Origin: Clostridiales bacterium
Lineage (GTDB): Bacteria > Bacillota > Clostridia > Oscillospirales > Oscillospiraceae
Assembly (NCBI GenBank): GCA_022787565.1
Contig: JALFVN010000027.1
Span: forward strand, 1-64,000
Reading direction: 5' to 3'
Length of the DNA stretch: 64,000 nt
Positions 16,129 through 25,378 of the stretch are shown here, piece after piece; the stretch's first letter is position 1; every line of letters begins with the position of its first letter. A model generated the notes under the pieces. The model was not told the DNA's origin and ran no database searches. It was given only the letters and a program-made list of their open reading frames with translations. The position numbers and the translations under genes are program-made.

Positions 16129-16961
16129 TTCGCCGCGCCTCCCTTCTTGCCCAGATAGGCCTCAACAACTGCCGGGTTTTCCCTGATCTGGGCCGGGGTG
16201 CCCTTGGCGATGACCTGGCCGTAATTCAGAACGGCAATGCTCTCGCACACGCCCATGACCAGGTTCATATCATGCTCGATCAGAAGAATGGCAATTTTGA
16301 AGGTCTCCCGGATCTTGAGGATGTTTTCCATCAGTTCGGCGGTTTCCGCAGGGTTCATCCCGGCGGCCGGCTCGTCCAGCAGCAAAATAGAGGGATTGGT
16401 GGCAAGGGCACGGGCGATCTCCAGCCGGCGCTGGGCGCCGTAGGGCAGGCTGCCTGCGGTGGCTTCGGCCAGATCTTCCATGCCGAAGATGGAGAGGTAT
16501 TCCATTGCCCTGTTGCGTGCGATCTTTTCCGCCCGCCAGTAGCCGGGGAAGCGTAGGATGGAAGCGGGAATGCCGTAATCCATTTCATTATGCAGTCCGG
16601 TGAGAACATTGTCCAGCACCGTCTGGCTTTTGAACAGGCGGATATTCTGGAAGGTGCGGGCCACACCCATACGGTTGACCTGCCAGGTTTTCAGGCCCTT
16701 GGTAGACTTGCCGTCCAGCAGGATGTCGCCCCGGGTAGGGGTATACACATTGGTCAGCAGGTTAAAGACCGTGGTCTTGCCTGCGCCGTTGGGTCCGATC
16801 AGTCCCGCGATCTCCTCCCGGCCGATGGTGATGGATACATCGTTGACGGCGGTCAGGCCGCCGAAGTCGATGCCCAGATAGTGGGTCTCCAGCACAGGGG
16901 TTTTATCCATGTCCCGCTCCAGCAGAAAAGCGTTGCTGGGCATGGGTTTCAGCTCACTCAT
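16125..16961 (-). CDS. livG: Branched-chain amino acid ABC transporter ATP-binding protein LivG
   Basis: First ATPase of the transporter, 278 residues. Walker A GPNGAGKTT, signature LPYGAQRRLEIARAL (the LivG-type variant of LSGGQ) and Walker B ILLLDEPAAGMNP are present, with the C-terminal LivG tail MNLVMGVCESIAVLNYGQVIAKGTP. AAGGAGGT precedes the ATG. About 20 residues before the ABC fold form a short extra N-terminus. It overlaps livM by 8 bases and livF by 4, so translation is coupled. Confidence 0.94.
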   Translation of the reverse strand: MSELKPMPSNAFLLERDMDKTPVLETHYLGIDFGGLTAVNDVSITIGREEIAGLIGPNGAGKTTVFNLLTNVYTPTRGDILLDGKSTKGLKTWQVNRMGVARTFQNIRLFKSQTVLDNVLTGLHNEMDYGIPASILRFPGYWRAEKIARNRAMEYLSIFGMEDLAEATAGSLPYGAQRRLEIARALATNPSILLLDEPAAGMNPAETAELMENILKIRETFKIAILLIEHDMNLVMGVCESIAVLNYGQVIAKGTPAQIRENPAVVEAYLGKKGGAAK

Positions 16962-17964
16962 CCGGAGCCACCTCCTTCTTCCGGGCGCGGATCGCCTTGA
17001 AATTCATAAAGTATTCAATGGTCCTTGTCATGGAGAAATCCTTGTGGCCCAACAGTCCGGAGGGCTTGAAGATCATTACCGCGATAAGGAGCAGGGAGTA
17101 GATCACCATGCGGTAGCTGTTGAACGACTGCATGATCAGCGGCAGCGCCGTCAGCACCGTGGCCGCGATAATGGAGCCGGTCATGGAGCCCATGCCGCCC
17201 AGCACCACCATGACCAGCACGTTGATGGAGGCCATGAAGTCGAAGGATTTGGGGAACAGAGAGCCCTGAAGGCCCGCGTACACCGCGCCGGCCACTCCGG
17301 CGAAGAAGGCGGACAGAGCGAAGGCAAACACCTTGTATGCCGTCAGATTGATGCCGCAGCAGTCGGCGGCGATCTCATTGTCCCGGATGGCCAGAATGGC
17401 CCGGCCATGGCGGGAGTGCATCAGATTATGCACCACAAAACAGCAGACCACCAGGCACAGGAAGGTGACGGTGAAATTGCTGTATTTGGGGATATTCAGC
17501 AGGCCAGGGGTGCCGCCGGTGATGTCCGGCAGGTTGATGATGGCAATGCGGATGATCTCGCCGAAGCCCAGGGTAATGATGGCCAGATAGTCGCCCTTCA
17601 GTCTCAGAGCGGGGATGCCGATGATCACGCCGAAGAGGGATGCGGCCAGACCCGCCGCAAGGATGCCGAAGAGGATCGCCACCGGCGTGGGCAGGCCGGG
17701 GACCGCTTTCCAGAACAGTGCGCCAGCATAGGCTCCCACAGCCATGAAGCCTGCGTGACCAAGAGGGAGCTGGCCCAGATAGCCGGTACAGATATTCAGG
17801 GACACGGCCATCATGCTGTAAACGCCGCACTGCAAAATGACGGACTTTGTGGCCCGGTTCAGGGTGCCGCCGGCAAAGAGCATGTTGCCCAGTACCAGAA
17901 CGGCAACCAGCACTACCGTATTAATAAGATAGGCATAGGGGGTTTTCAGTCTTTTCAATTCCAT
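16954..17964 (-). CDS. livM: Branched-chain amino acid ABC transporter permease LivM
   Basis: Inner-membrane permease, 336 residues, with about nine or ten hydrophobic segments. The conserved cytoplasmic loop LRLKGDYLAIITLGFGEIIRI, which contacts the ATPase, and the GRAILAIRDNEIAADCCGIN motif are clear. LivM pairs with LivH to form the channel. It lies 8 bases after livH and overlaps livG. Nothing unusual in length or motifs. Confidence 0.94.
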   Translation of the reverse strand: MELKRLKTPYAYLINTVVLVAVLVLGNMLFAGGTLNRATKSVILQCGVYSMMAVSLNICTGYLGQLPLGHAGFMAVGAYAGALFWKAVPGLPTPVAILFGILAAGLAASLFGVIIGIPALRLKGDYLAIITLGFGEIIRIAIINLPDITGGTPGLLNIPKYSNFTVTFLCLVVCCFVVHNLMHSRHGRAILAIRDNEIAADCCGINLTAYKVFAFALSAFFAGVAGAVYAGLQGSLFPKSFDFMASINVLVMVVLGGMGSMTGSIIAATVLTALPLIMQSFNSYRMVIYSLLLIAVMIFKPSGLLGHKDFSMTRTIEYFMNFKAIRARKKEVAPDE

Positions 17965-17972
17965 ATGCCACC

Positions 17973-18851
17973 TCAGACTTTCTCGTTCAGGCTGGCGCCC
18001 ATAAAACCGGTGGGCTTGACCAGCAGCACCACGATCAGGATGGCAAAGACAACCGCGTCGGTCCAGGTGGAATAGCCCAGAGCGGTGACCACTACCTCAG
18101 CAACACCGATGGCCAGGCCGCCCAGCATGGCGCCGGGGATGGAGCCGATGCCGCCAAGCACTGCCGCCACAAAGGCCTTCAGGCCCAGCAGATAGCCGGT
18201 GGTGGGCTTTACCTGAGGGTATTTGCAGCAGTAGAGGATGGCGCCGATACCGGCCAGTACCGCACCGATGGCAAAGGTGAAGGTGATGGTGCTGTTGATA
18301 TTGATGCCCATCATCTGCGCCGCACCCATATCCTCCGACACAGCCCGCATGGCCTTGCCCATTTTGGTTTTCTGTACCAGAACCGTCAGCGCCGCCATGG
18401 AAACAACGGCTACAGACAGCGTGACAAGGGTGGTAAGAGACACGTTCAGTCCGCCGATGTTATAGTTGACTGCGGGGATGACAGCGGTATTGGGAAACAC
18501 TCTGGGATCCGCGCCCAGAATAAGCTGGGCCACATTCTCCAGAAAATAGCTGACACCGATGGCGGTGATCAGCAGGGAAATTCTCGGTGCGGAACGCAGA
18601 GGGGTATAGGCTGCCTTTTCGATCAGGCAGGCCAGCACCGTGCAGCCCGCCACAGAGGCAATAACTGCCACAAGCGGGCTGATGCCCGCGGCGATGATCA
18701 GCAGGGCGATATAACCGCCTACCATAATAATATCTCCGTGGGCGAAGTTCAGCAGCAGGATGATGCCGTATACCATGCTGTAGCCCAGGGCGATCAGCGC
18801 GTAAACAGAGCCAAGCTGCAGGCCGTTTATCAGCTGTTGTAAAACGATCAT
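17973..18851 (-). CDS. livH: Branched-chain amino acid ABC transporter permease LivH
   Basis: Inner-membrane permease, 292 residues, with about eight hydrophobic segments. It starts QQLINGLQLGSVYALIALGYSMVYGIILLLNFAHGDI, the family signature, and has GKAMRAVSEDMGAAQMMGIN as the ATPase contact loop. AAGGAG is about 7 bases before the ATG at 18851; upstream in-frame codons lack a site. It follows livK by 75 bases. Confidence 0.94.
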   Translation of the reverse strand: MIVLQQLINGLQLGSVYALIALGYSMVYGIILLLNFAHGDIIMVGGYIALLIIAAGISPLVAVIASVAGCTVLACLIEKAAYTPLRSAPRISLLITAIGVSYFLENVAQLILGADPRVFPNTAVIPAVNYNIGGLNVSLTTLVTLSVAVVSMAALTVLVQKTKMGKAMRAVSEDMGAAQMMGININSTITFTFAIGAVLAGIGAILYCCKYPQVKPTTGYLLGLKAFVAAVLGGIGSIPGAMLGGLAIGVAEVVVTALGYSTWTDAVVFAILIVVLLVKPTGFMGASLNEKV

Positions 18852-18926
18852 TGATGCTTCTCCTTTACGTGGAGCTGCGGGTGCGGAAAACCGCACCCGC
18901 TGAAATCCGTTTTATCCGTTATTTTT

Positions 18927-20138
18927 TTAGAAGTTGCCCCAGAAGCTCTCGGCGCCGTCAGCGATCTGGATGATAGCGGCAGTCTTCTGCGGGTCGTTGT
19001 GATCGTCAAAGCTGACGTGGCCGGTGACAAACTCGCTGTCGGTGGCGGCCATGGCGTCGATCACAGCCTGCTTGTACTCGGCGGAGCCGTACTCAGCGCC
19101 GGACTCTTCGGCAACAGCGATGGCGTTGCAGAGGATCCATGCTGCGTCATAGCCCTGAGCGCCGAACATGTTGGATACCTTGCCGTCATACTTTGCAGCA
19201 TAGTCGGCCAGGAAGTTTACAACCAGCTCACGGGTGTCTTCCACAGAGTAGCCGGAGCAGTAGTATGCGCCTTCCACCAGAGCGGGGTCGGAAACGCTGT
19301 CCAGAACGGAGCTCCAGCCGTCCACGCCCAGCATGGTGGCGGTGATGCCGGCGTCAGCAGCCTGGGAGGCGATGAGGGCAACATCGTTGTAGTAAACGGG
19401 CAGGAACAGAACGTCGGGATTTGCCGCGGCGATGTTGGTCAGCTGGCCGGAGAAGTCAACGGAGCCGGAAGCGTAGCTCTCGGTGGCTACAACCTTAACG
19501 CCCAGCTCATTGCACTGGTTCACAAAGTACTCATAAACGCCGGTGGAGTAGGTGTCGCCGTTGTCATAGAGAACCGCTGCGGTGGCGGCTCCCAGCTCTT
19601 CCTTGGCAAAGCGGGCCATGGTCACGCCCTGGAAGGAGTCGATAAAGCAGGAGCGGAACATGTTGGTGTAGACCATATCCTGGTCTGCGTTGTAGGTGAC
19701 GTCGATGGCGGTGGCGGAGGCGGTGATCATGGGGGTGTTATCCGCAAAGGCCTCGGTCACGACGGCCACGGTGGGGGCGGTGGTGACGCTGCCAACAACG
19801 GCCACAACGCCGTCGTCCATCAGAGAGTTGTAGCCGGTGACGGCCTTGGTGGCGTCGCCTTCCTCATCGTAGGCAACCAGCTCTACCTGCTTGCCGTTGA
19901 TGCCGCCGGCGGCGTTCAGCTGCTCTACATACAGGTCAACGCCGCTCTTGACCGCTTCGCCGTACTGGGCGACGCCGCCGGTGAGAGGTCCCAGCCAGCC
20001 GATCTTGATGGTGTCGGCAGATGCTGCCCCGGAGCCGCCTTCGGATGCGGGAGCGCTGTCGCCGCAGCCGGCCAAACATGCCATTGCCATAACCACGACA
20101 AGGGCCATACATACGAACTTTTTCATTTTGTTCTTCAT
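18927..20138 (-). CDS. livK: Branched-chain amino acid ABC transporter substrate-binding lipoprotein
   Basis: Captures Leu/Ile/Val-type ligands outside the cell. It has 403 residues; the lipoprotein signal ends at CLAGC (cysteine near residue 24). The Leu-Ile-Val periplasmic-binding fold starts at IKIGWLGPLTGGVAQYGEAVKSGVDLYVEQLNAAGGING. AAGGAG lies 7 bases before the ATG at 20138. First gene of the liv operon. Only a weak promoter (CCGACA, 17 bases, TATACA) lies between it and the terminator of the preceding small gene, so some readthrough is possible. Confidence 0.93.
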   Translation of the reverse strand: MKNKMKKFVCMALVVVMAMACLAGCGDSAPASEGGSGAASADTIKIGWLGPLTGGVAQYGEAVKSGVDLYVEQLNAAGGINGKQVELVAYDEEGDATKAVTGYNSLMDDGVVAVVGSVTTAPTVAVVTEAFADNTPMITASATAIDVTYNADQDMVYTNMFRSCFIDSFQGVTMARFAKEELGAATAAVLYDNGDTYSTGVYEYFVNQCNELGVKVVATESYASGSVDFSGQLTNIAAANPDVLFLPVYYNDVALIASQAADAGITATMLGVDGWSSVLDSVSDPALVEGAYYCSGYSVEDTRELVVNFLADYAAKYDGKVSNMFGAQGYDAAWILCNAIAVAEESGAEYGSAEYKQAVIDAMAATDSEFVTGHVSFDDHNDPQKTAAIIQIADGAESFWGNF

Positions 20139-20192
20139 TTTCGTTCTCCTTGTTATTCTCTTTTTTGCTGGAGTGTGGGGTGTATATATATG

Positions 20193-20226
20193 AAAACCGG
20201 CCCTGTCGGAAAAGACAGAGCCGGTA
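20193..20226 (-). terminator. Terminator before livK
   Basis: Minus strand ACCGGCTCTGTC-TTTTCC-GACAGGGCCGGT then TTTTCAT. It ends transcription of the small membrane gene or acts as an attenuator of livK. Confidence 0.75.
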
Positions 20227-20247
20227 ATCATCTGGTTTGGTAAATGA

Positions 20248-20475
20248 CTATCCAACCGTCCTTCGACAGTGTTTGCATGTACGGACGCCCAGGGCGCCCA
20301 GAATAATGACGACAAGAATCAGGCCCAGAGCCAACAGGCTGTCAAGGCAAATAATAATGGACACCGCAAGAACGATGTCCACAAGAATCAGTATAAGGGC
20401 GAAAGCGCGCGCAGCAAAACCGGCACCGTTTTCCGCGGCGCAGGAGCTGTTCATCTGTGCGTAAGCCTTCGTCAT
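20248..20475 (-). CDS. Small two-helix membrane protein with CxxC tail
   Basis: 75 residues, not recognised. After a polar N-terminus of about 20 residues there are two hydrophobic segments (ALILILVDIVLAVSIIICL and LALGLILVVIILGALGV), then a short basic tail with CKHC. The tail cysteines could bind a metal or form a disulfide. GAGG is 9 bases from the ATG at 20475. It has its own strong promoter and a terminator and lies just upstream of livK on the same strand; a link to that transporter is speculative. Confidence 0.65.
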   Translation of the reverse strand: MTKAYAQMNSSCAAENGAGFAARAFALILILVDIVLAVSIIICLDSLLALGLILVVIILGALGVRTCKHCRRTVG

Positions 20476-20507
20476 GGTTCCATACCTCAATTTCAGGAAG
20501 TGAGCAT

Positions 20508-20536
20508 ATCATACTCTCAGCGTTTTAAATTGTCAA
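20508..20536 (-). promoter_or_regulatory. Promoter of the small membrane gene
   Basis: Minus strand TTGACA (20531-20536), 17 bases, TATGAT (20508-20513). Confidence 0.8.
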
Positions 20537-20564
20537 CGCCCAAAATCATTAAAGTATTTGGAGA

Positions 20565-20605
20565 AAGAAAGACCGGATTTCGTAAAAATTGCACGAAATC
20601 CGGTT
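20565..20605 (-). terminator. Terminator of psuK
   Basis: Minus strand ACCGGATTTCGT pairs with ACGAAATCCGGT, followed by CTTTCTTTC. Confidence 0.8.
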
Positions 20606-20626
20606 TGAATTTACATATGCTGGAAT

Positions 20627-21532
20627 TTACGCATCTCCGTCCATGGTCAGACGCAGATCAGGGCTGTTGGTATCCGGGCAGGCGGCGGTGATGGCTCCGG
20701 CGCGGAGGGCGGCGGCAGCGGCAGAAGCCAGATCAAGTCCGTGAACCCCGGCCCACACAATGGCGGCCGTAGCGGCGTCTCCGGCGCCGGTGGTATTGAC
20801 CACCGGCCGGTTTTCGCAAGGCAGGCGGATGAGGCTTTCCCCCTGGGCGGCCAGAATCCCCTCCGACCCCAGGCTGATAAAGACCTGTTCCACGCCGGCC
20901 TGCAGCAGCGCTCTGGCGGCCCGTTCCGGCTCCTGCTCCCCGGTGAGGGCAGCCGCTTCGATGGCATTGGGCTTGATGGCCCGGAGCCGGGGAAGGATAC
21001 ATTTCAGCTTCATGGCTTTCACCGTGGAGACCGGATCTGCATACATGGGCGCGGTGCAGTTGGCCGCAAGGTATTCTATGCACCCGGCAGAGAGATTTGC
21101 GTCGATCACCACAGCCTCAGCCCGGTTGATCCGGGCGATATGCCCGCTCAGCCACTCCGGCGTGATGCACGTCGTCACATCCATGTCGGAGACAGCCAGC
21201 CGCATATCCCCCGTCTCGTCGGTAATGTAGAGATAGGTGGAGCCGCGGCGCTCGGGCAGGCAGCGGGTCATGCTCGTATCCATGCCCAGGGCACGGCAGC
21301 TGTCTATCAGTCCGGCGGAGAACATGTCCCCGCCCAGGGCCGTGACAAGGCTGACTTCCAGGCCCAGCAGGCACAGATTATGGGCAATATTCCGCCCCAC
21401 GCCCCCCGGCTTGACAGAAACGACGCCGGGGTTGGAGTCCTCCGCGATCAAAATCCCGCAAGGGCTGCCGCAGATGTCCATATTGGCCCCGCCGATGACC
21501 ACGGCGGCGTGTTTTTTCACTTCAGGTTCCAT
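20627..21532 (-). CDS. psuK: PfkB-family pseudouridine kinase
   Basis: Sugar/nucleoside kinase of the ribokinase fold, 301 residues. The N-terminal VIGGANMDICG and SNPGVVSVKPGGVGRNIAHNLCLLG match the pseudouridine kinase branch (E. coli YeiC/PsuK) better than ribokinase. The catalytic PfkB signature NTTGAGDAATAAIV near residue 246 holds the base aspartate. It phosphorylates pseudouridine to the 5'-phosphate. The usual partner psuG (glycosidase) is not adjacent; instead the gene overlaps the end of glgP by 16 bases. Close relatives such as inosine or fructokinases cannot be fully excluded. Confidence 0.82.
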   Translation of the reverse strand: MEPEVKKHAAVVIGGANMDICGSPCGILIAEDSNPGVVSVKPGGVGRNIAHNLCLLGLEVSLVTALGGDMFSAGLIDSCRALGMDTSMTRCLPERRGSTYLYITDETGDMRLAVSDMDVTTCITPEWLSGHIARINRAEAVVIDANLSAGCIEYLAANCTAPMYADPVSTVKAMKLKCILPRLRAIKPNAIEAAALTGEQEPERAARALLQAGVEQVFISLGSEGILAAQGESLIRLPCENRPVVNTTGAGDAATAAIVWAGVHGLDLASAAAAALRAGAITAACPDTNSPDLRLTMDGDA

Positions 21533-23919
21533 ATATTGCGGGCATATTCCTCAATAGCGCGGTCAGCCGCGAAAACGCCGCTTTCCGCGGTGTTCATGAT
21601 GGCAAGGCGGGCAAGCTCGCCGGGATCGGATATGCGCTGGTACAGCTTCTTCTGGCAGTCGGCATAGGCCCGGTAGTCCGCCAGCAGCATGTACTGGTCG
21701 CCGCCGTAGAGCAGTTGGGAAACCAGGTCGGAATAACTCTTCCCGTCGGAGAAGCCCTGGCTGAAGCGGTTGAAGATGCGCTGGATCTCCGGGTCGGCCC
21801 GGTGGATGGCGGCAGGGTCGTAGCCCTTGCGGCGCAGCGCCTCGATCTCGTCGGTGTGCAGGCCGAAAAGGAACATGTTCTCGTCGCCCAGGCGCTCGTA
21901 CATCTCCACGTTGGCGCCGTCCAGGGTACCGATGGTCACCGCGCCGTTCATCATCAGCTTCATGCAGCCGGTGCCGCTGGCTTCCTTACCGGCCGTGGAG
22001 ATCTGTTCGGACACCTGCGCTGCGGGGATGATTGCCTCTGCCGCGGAGACGCGGTAGTTTTCCACAAAGTAGACCTGGAGCTTATCCTTGCAGAGGGGGT
22101 CGTTGTTGATATCCCTGGCCATGGACAGCAGCAGCTCAATGATACGCTTGGCAGTCTTGTAGCCTGCGGCGGCCTTTGCGCCGAAGACGAAGGTACGGGG
22201 CAAAAAGTCCATATTGGGGTCATCGTGGAGCTGAAGCTGGAGAGAGGCAATGCTCATTGCGCACAGAAGCTGGCGCTTGTACTCGTGCAGACGCTTTACC
22301 TGTACGTCCACGATGGCGTCGGTATTCAGGGTGAAGCCGTCGTTTCTCACGGCAAAGTCCGCGAAGCGGCGCTTGTTATCGTGCTTGATCTCCTGCATAC
22401 GGCGGCGCACTTCACTGTCGGAGGCGTATGCGCGCAGCTCGCCCAGGCGTTCGGGCTTGGTCAGATAATCGTCGCTGCCCAGCAGCTCGCAGATCAGGCC
22501 GTGGAGGCCGGGGTTGATCTGGGCCAGCCAGCGGCGGTGGTCAATGCCGTTGGTGACATGGGTAAAGCGCTCGGGCCGGATGGAGCAGATGTCCTTGAAC
22601 AGGTCGTTTTTCAGGATCTCACCGTGGAGACGGGAGACGCCGTTGACCTTGTAGCAGGCGGCAAGGCACATGTTGGCCATGTGCACCTGGCCGTCCCGGA
22701 TAATCAGGTTGCGGCCAACCTTCTCGCCCTGGCCGAAGCTGGCAACCAGGTAATCGCACCAGCGGCGGTTGATCTCGCACATGATCTCCCACAGGCGGGG
22801 CAGCAGATTCTGCACCAGATCCTGGGGCCACTTCTCCAGCGCTTCGCTCATGACGGTGTGGTTGGTATAGGCCACGCTGTTGCGCACAATGTCCCAGGCC
22901 TCGTCCCAGCCCAGGCCGTGCTCGTCCATGAAAAGGCGCATCAGCTCGGGGATGATCATGGTGGGATGGGTATCGTTGATCTGTATGGTGTGGTGCTGGG
23001 CAAAATTGCGGATATCGCCCCACTTCTTCAGGTGCTTGCGCACGATATCCTGGGCGGTGGCGGAGACCAGGAAATACTGCTGCTTTAAGCGCAGGGTCTT
23101 GCCCTCGGTATGGTCGTCCGCAGGATAGAGCACCTTGGTGATGACCTCGGCCATGGAGCGCTGCTCAAGACTCTCCACATACTTGCCGGAGGAGAAGCGA
23201 TACATGTCCAGATCATTGGTGCTGTGGGCCTCCCACAGTCTCAGGGTGTTGACGTCATTGCCGCCGTAGCCCACGATGAGCATATCCCGGGGCACGGCGA
23301 TGACGGCGGTGTAGCCGGTGTGCTCCGCGTGGTAATGGCCCACGGCATCCCAGCGGGGGGAGATGTGGCCGCCGAAGCGGACCTCCACCGCTTCGTCGTG
23401 CTTGGAGACCAGCCAACTCTCTGCCGCGCTGCGCCAGTTGTCGGCGCTCTCGGTCTGCTGGCCGTTTTCAAACTTCTGGCGGAACATGCCCAGCTCATAG
23501 CAGATAGAATAGCCCGTGGCCTCCAGACCCAGGGTAGCCATGCTGTCCATGTAGCAGGCGGCAAGACGGCCGAGACCGCCGTTGCCCAGGCCCGCGTCGG
23601 GCTCGCACTCGAAAATGTCGGTGGCGTTGCGGCCCATGTCCTCCAGCGCGCCGGTCACGGCCTCGGAAATGCCCAGGTTGAAAGCGTTCTTCATCAGGCT
23701 GCGGCCCATGAGGAACTCCATGGACATGTAATGGACCTCTTTCTCGGCACGGGTGGGATTCTCCGCCGCTAAAAGGCGGCTCATGATCTCGCGGATAACG
23801 ATAGCGGTGGCCTGGAATATCTGATCGTCGGCGGCGTTCTCTCCGGTTACGCCGAAATGGGCGCACAGCTTGTCCTCAATGGCGCTGCGCACTTCGTCGC
23901 GTGAAATCTGACCTATCAT
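21517..23919 (-). CDS. glgP: Glycogen/starch/alpha-glucan phosphorylase
   Basis: Releases glucose-1-phosphate from stored glycogen, using pyridoxal phosphate. At 800 residues it is the normal bacterial length. N-terminal KEVHYMSMEFLMGRSLMKNAFNLG, the active-site region DAGLGNGGLGRLAACYMDSMATL, and the PLP motif EASGTGCMK (lysine near residue 654) are all present. GGAGGT lies about 12 bases before the ATG, rather long. It ends inside the start of psuK. The biosynthetic genes glgC and glgD lie upstream on the same strand across a 343-base gap, so synthesis and breakdown are clustered. Confidence 0.95.
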   Translation of the reverse strand: MIGQISRDEVRSAIEDKLCAHFGVTGENAADDQIFQATAIVIREIMSRLLAAENPTRAEKEVHYMSMEFLMGRSLMKNAFNLGISEAVTGALEDMGRNATDIFECEPDAGLGNGGLGRLAACYMDSMATLGLEATGYSICYELGMFRQKFENGQQTESADNWRSAAESWLVSKHDEAVEVRFGGHISPRWDAVGHYHAEHTGYTAVIAVPRDMLIVGYGGNDVNTLRLWEAHSTNDLDMYRFSSGKYVESLEQRSMAEVITKVLYPADDHTEGKTLRLKQQYFLVSATAQDIVRKHLKKWGDIRNFAQHHTIQINDTHPTMIIPELMRLFMDEHGLGWDEAWDIVRNSVAYTNHTVMSEALEKWPQDLVQNLLPRLWEIMCEINRRWCDYLVASFGQGEKVGRNLIIRDGQVHMANMCLAACYKVNGVSRLHGEILKNDLFKDICSIRPERFTHVTNGIDHRRWLAQINPGLHGLICELLGSDDYLTKPERLGELRAYASDSEVRRRMQEIKHDNKRRFADFAVRNDGFTLNTDAIVDVQVKRLHEYKRQLLCAMSIASLQLQLHDDPNMDFLPRTFVFGAKAAAGYKTAKRIIELLLSMARDINNDPLCKDKLQVYFVENYRVSAAEAIIPAAQVSEQISTAGKEASGTGCMKLMMNGAVTIGTLDGANVEMYERLGDENMFLFGLHTDEIEALRRKGYDPAAIHRADPEIQRIFNRFSQGFSDGKSYSDLVSQLLYGGDQYMLLADYRAYADCQKKLYQRISDPGELARLAIMNTAESGVFAADRAIEEYARNIWNLK

Positions 23920-24262
23920 ACGGGTAGTTATACCTCCAAAAAAAGGATTTTTATACTATTCTCCAAAAAACGCTTTAGCATTTCAGCGAGGCAGAATTGT
24001 GTCAGGCGAGGCGCTTTCCGCAGCGAATAAGGGAGAGATATTTGCAGGGAAAGTACCGATGGCCGGCGCAATTCTGGCCGCTAAAAAATAAATGGCTTTA
24101 TGGCGGAATAGTATCAATATATAACCAAATTGTCGCACCGGGGGTAAGCCGGCGCGGCAAGATAATTATCCGATTCAGACGTGTTTCCCGCTCCTTTCCG
24201 GGCAGCAGGGAGCGCAGGGGCGGCGCAAGGTCCGCCCCTGCGAATGCTCAAAGCTTATGCGT
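23920..24262. other. glgD-glgP intergenic region
   Basis: 343 bases without a convincing gene. A stem-loop at 24213-24242 (GCAGGGGCGG / CCGCCCCTGC) has no T tract on either strand; it may be a processing or stabilising structure after glgD. AT-rich sequence near 24085-24130 could hold the glgP promoter, but no clear -35/-10 pair was found. Confidence 0.5.
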
Positions 24263-25375
24263 TCAGACGGTGGAGCGCTTGGGCACCACGATGGGCAGTC
24301 TTTCGTTGCCGGTGAGCACGGTCCCGGCGGAGTAAGTGCAGGCCTTGTCGGAAATGACATGGCTCAGCTGGCAGTTGTCGCCAACCACACAGCGGCGCAT
24401 CAGGATGCTGTCCTTCACCTTTGCGCCCTTTCCGATGCGCACACCGGAGAATACGATGCAATTTTCGATCTCGCCTTCGATAATGCAGTTATCCGCCACC
24501 AGACTTCTGCGGGAGACGGCGTTCACCCCGTAATAGGTGCTGACGCCCTCGTGGTTTTTGGTGCGGACAGGCCGGTCAGCGGGGAAGAGCTGGCTGCGTC
24601 TGGCGCTGCACAGCATGTCCCGGTTTGCCTGATAGTAGGCGTTCACGGTGCGGATCACGGAGGCGTAGCCCTCATGGACAAACACGCTCATCCTTCCGCC
24701 CTCGTTGAGGTACATGGAAAGTCCGTCTTTATGGAAGCGGTACAGATTCAGGGCCTTGCAGCGGTCCATCAGGCTCAGCAGCAGGTCCTTGTCGATGATA
24801 TAGCCTTCCAGAGAGGGCAGGCCCTCGCCGTCGCCCACACGGTCAAACAGGACAGTCTTTACATAGCCGTCCTCGCCCAGAACATAGCGATGGTGCAGGC
24901 CGTCGGGCGTATGGTCGGCGCAGATGGCGGTGATGGGAGCGCCGGAGCGCAGATGGTGGAGCTTTGCCTTGGTCAGGTCGATATTGGCGCAGAGATTGCC
25001 CAGCAGCAGGATAATGTGCTTCTGCGGGATGTCTCTGATATACTCGCCCACGGCGTTGAGTGCCTCCATGGTGCCGGCGTAGTTGCCGGTGTGCAGCTCG
25101 GGCAGGCCGAAGGGAGGCAGGATGCGCAGGCCGCCGTCCTTGCGGCTCATATCCCAGGCTTTGCCGCTGCCGATATGGTCAAGCAGAGACTGGTAATCCC
25201 GCTGCATGATCACGCCCACGTCGCGGAGACCGGCATTCATCATGGAGGAGAGGGCAAAGTCGATCAGACGATAGCGCCCACAGAAGGGCAGGGACGCGGC
25301 GGTGCGCACGCTCACCAGCTCGCGGAGCTCAGGGGATGCGTGATAGGCAAAGATAATTCCGTGAAAATCCTTCAT
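24263..25375 (-). CDS. glgD: Glucose-1-phosphate adenylyltransferase subunit GlgD
   Basis: Regulatory/second subunit of ADP-glucose pyrophosphorylase, 370 residues. It has the nucleotidyltransferase fold, but the N-terminal pyrophosphorylase motif seen in GlgC ([10 protein letters not shown]) is replaced by FAYHASPELRELVSVRTAASLPF, as usual for GlgD, which is catalytically weak and tunes GlgC. The C-terminal half is a left-handed beta-helix with hexapeptide repeats. Its ribosome binding site (GAGGAGGT) lies within the last codons of glgC, 3 bases away. Confidence 0.93.
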   Translation of the reverse strand: MKDFHGIIFAYHASPELRELVSVRTAASLPFCGRYRLIDFALSSMMNAGLRDVGVIMQRDYQSLLDHIGSGKAWDMSRKDGGLRILPPFGLPELHTGNYAGTMEALNAVGEYIRDIPQKHIILLLGNLCANIDLTKAKLHHLRSGAPITAICADHTPDGLHHRYVLGEDGYVKTVLFDRVGDGEGLPSLEGYIIDKDLLLSLMDRCKALNLYRFHKDGLSMYLNEGGRMSVFVHEGYASVIRTVNAYYQANRDMLCSARRSQLFPADRPVRTKNHEGVSTYYGVNAVSRRSLVADNCIIEGEIENCIVFSGVRIGKGAKVKDSILMRRCVVGDNCQLSHVISDKACTYSAGTVLTGNERLPIVVPKRSTV

Positions 25376-25378
25376 TGC

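Noticed and set aside
21715-23088. Plus-strand open frame of 457 codons opposite glgP
   Set aside because: Antisense shadow of glycogen phosphorylase without a start signal.
24213-24242. Terminator after glgD
   Set aside because: The stem is strong but there is no T tract on either strand, so it was noted only as a stem-loop.
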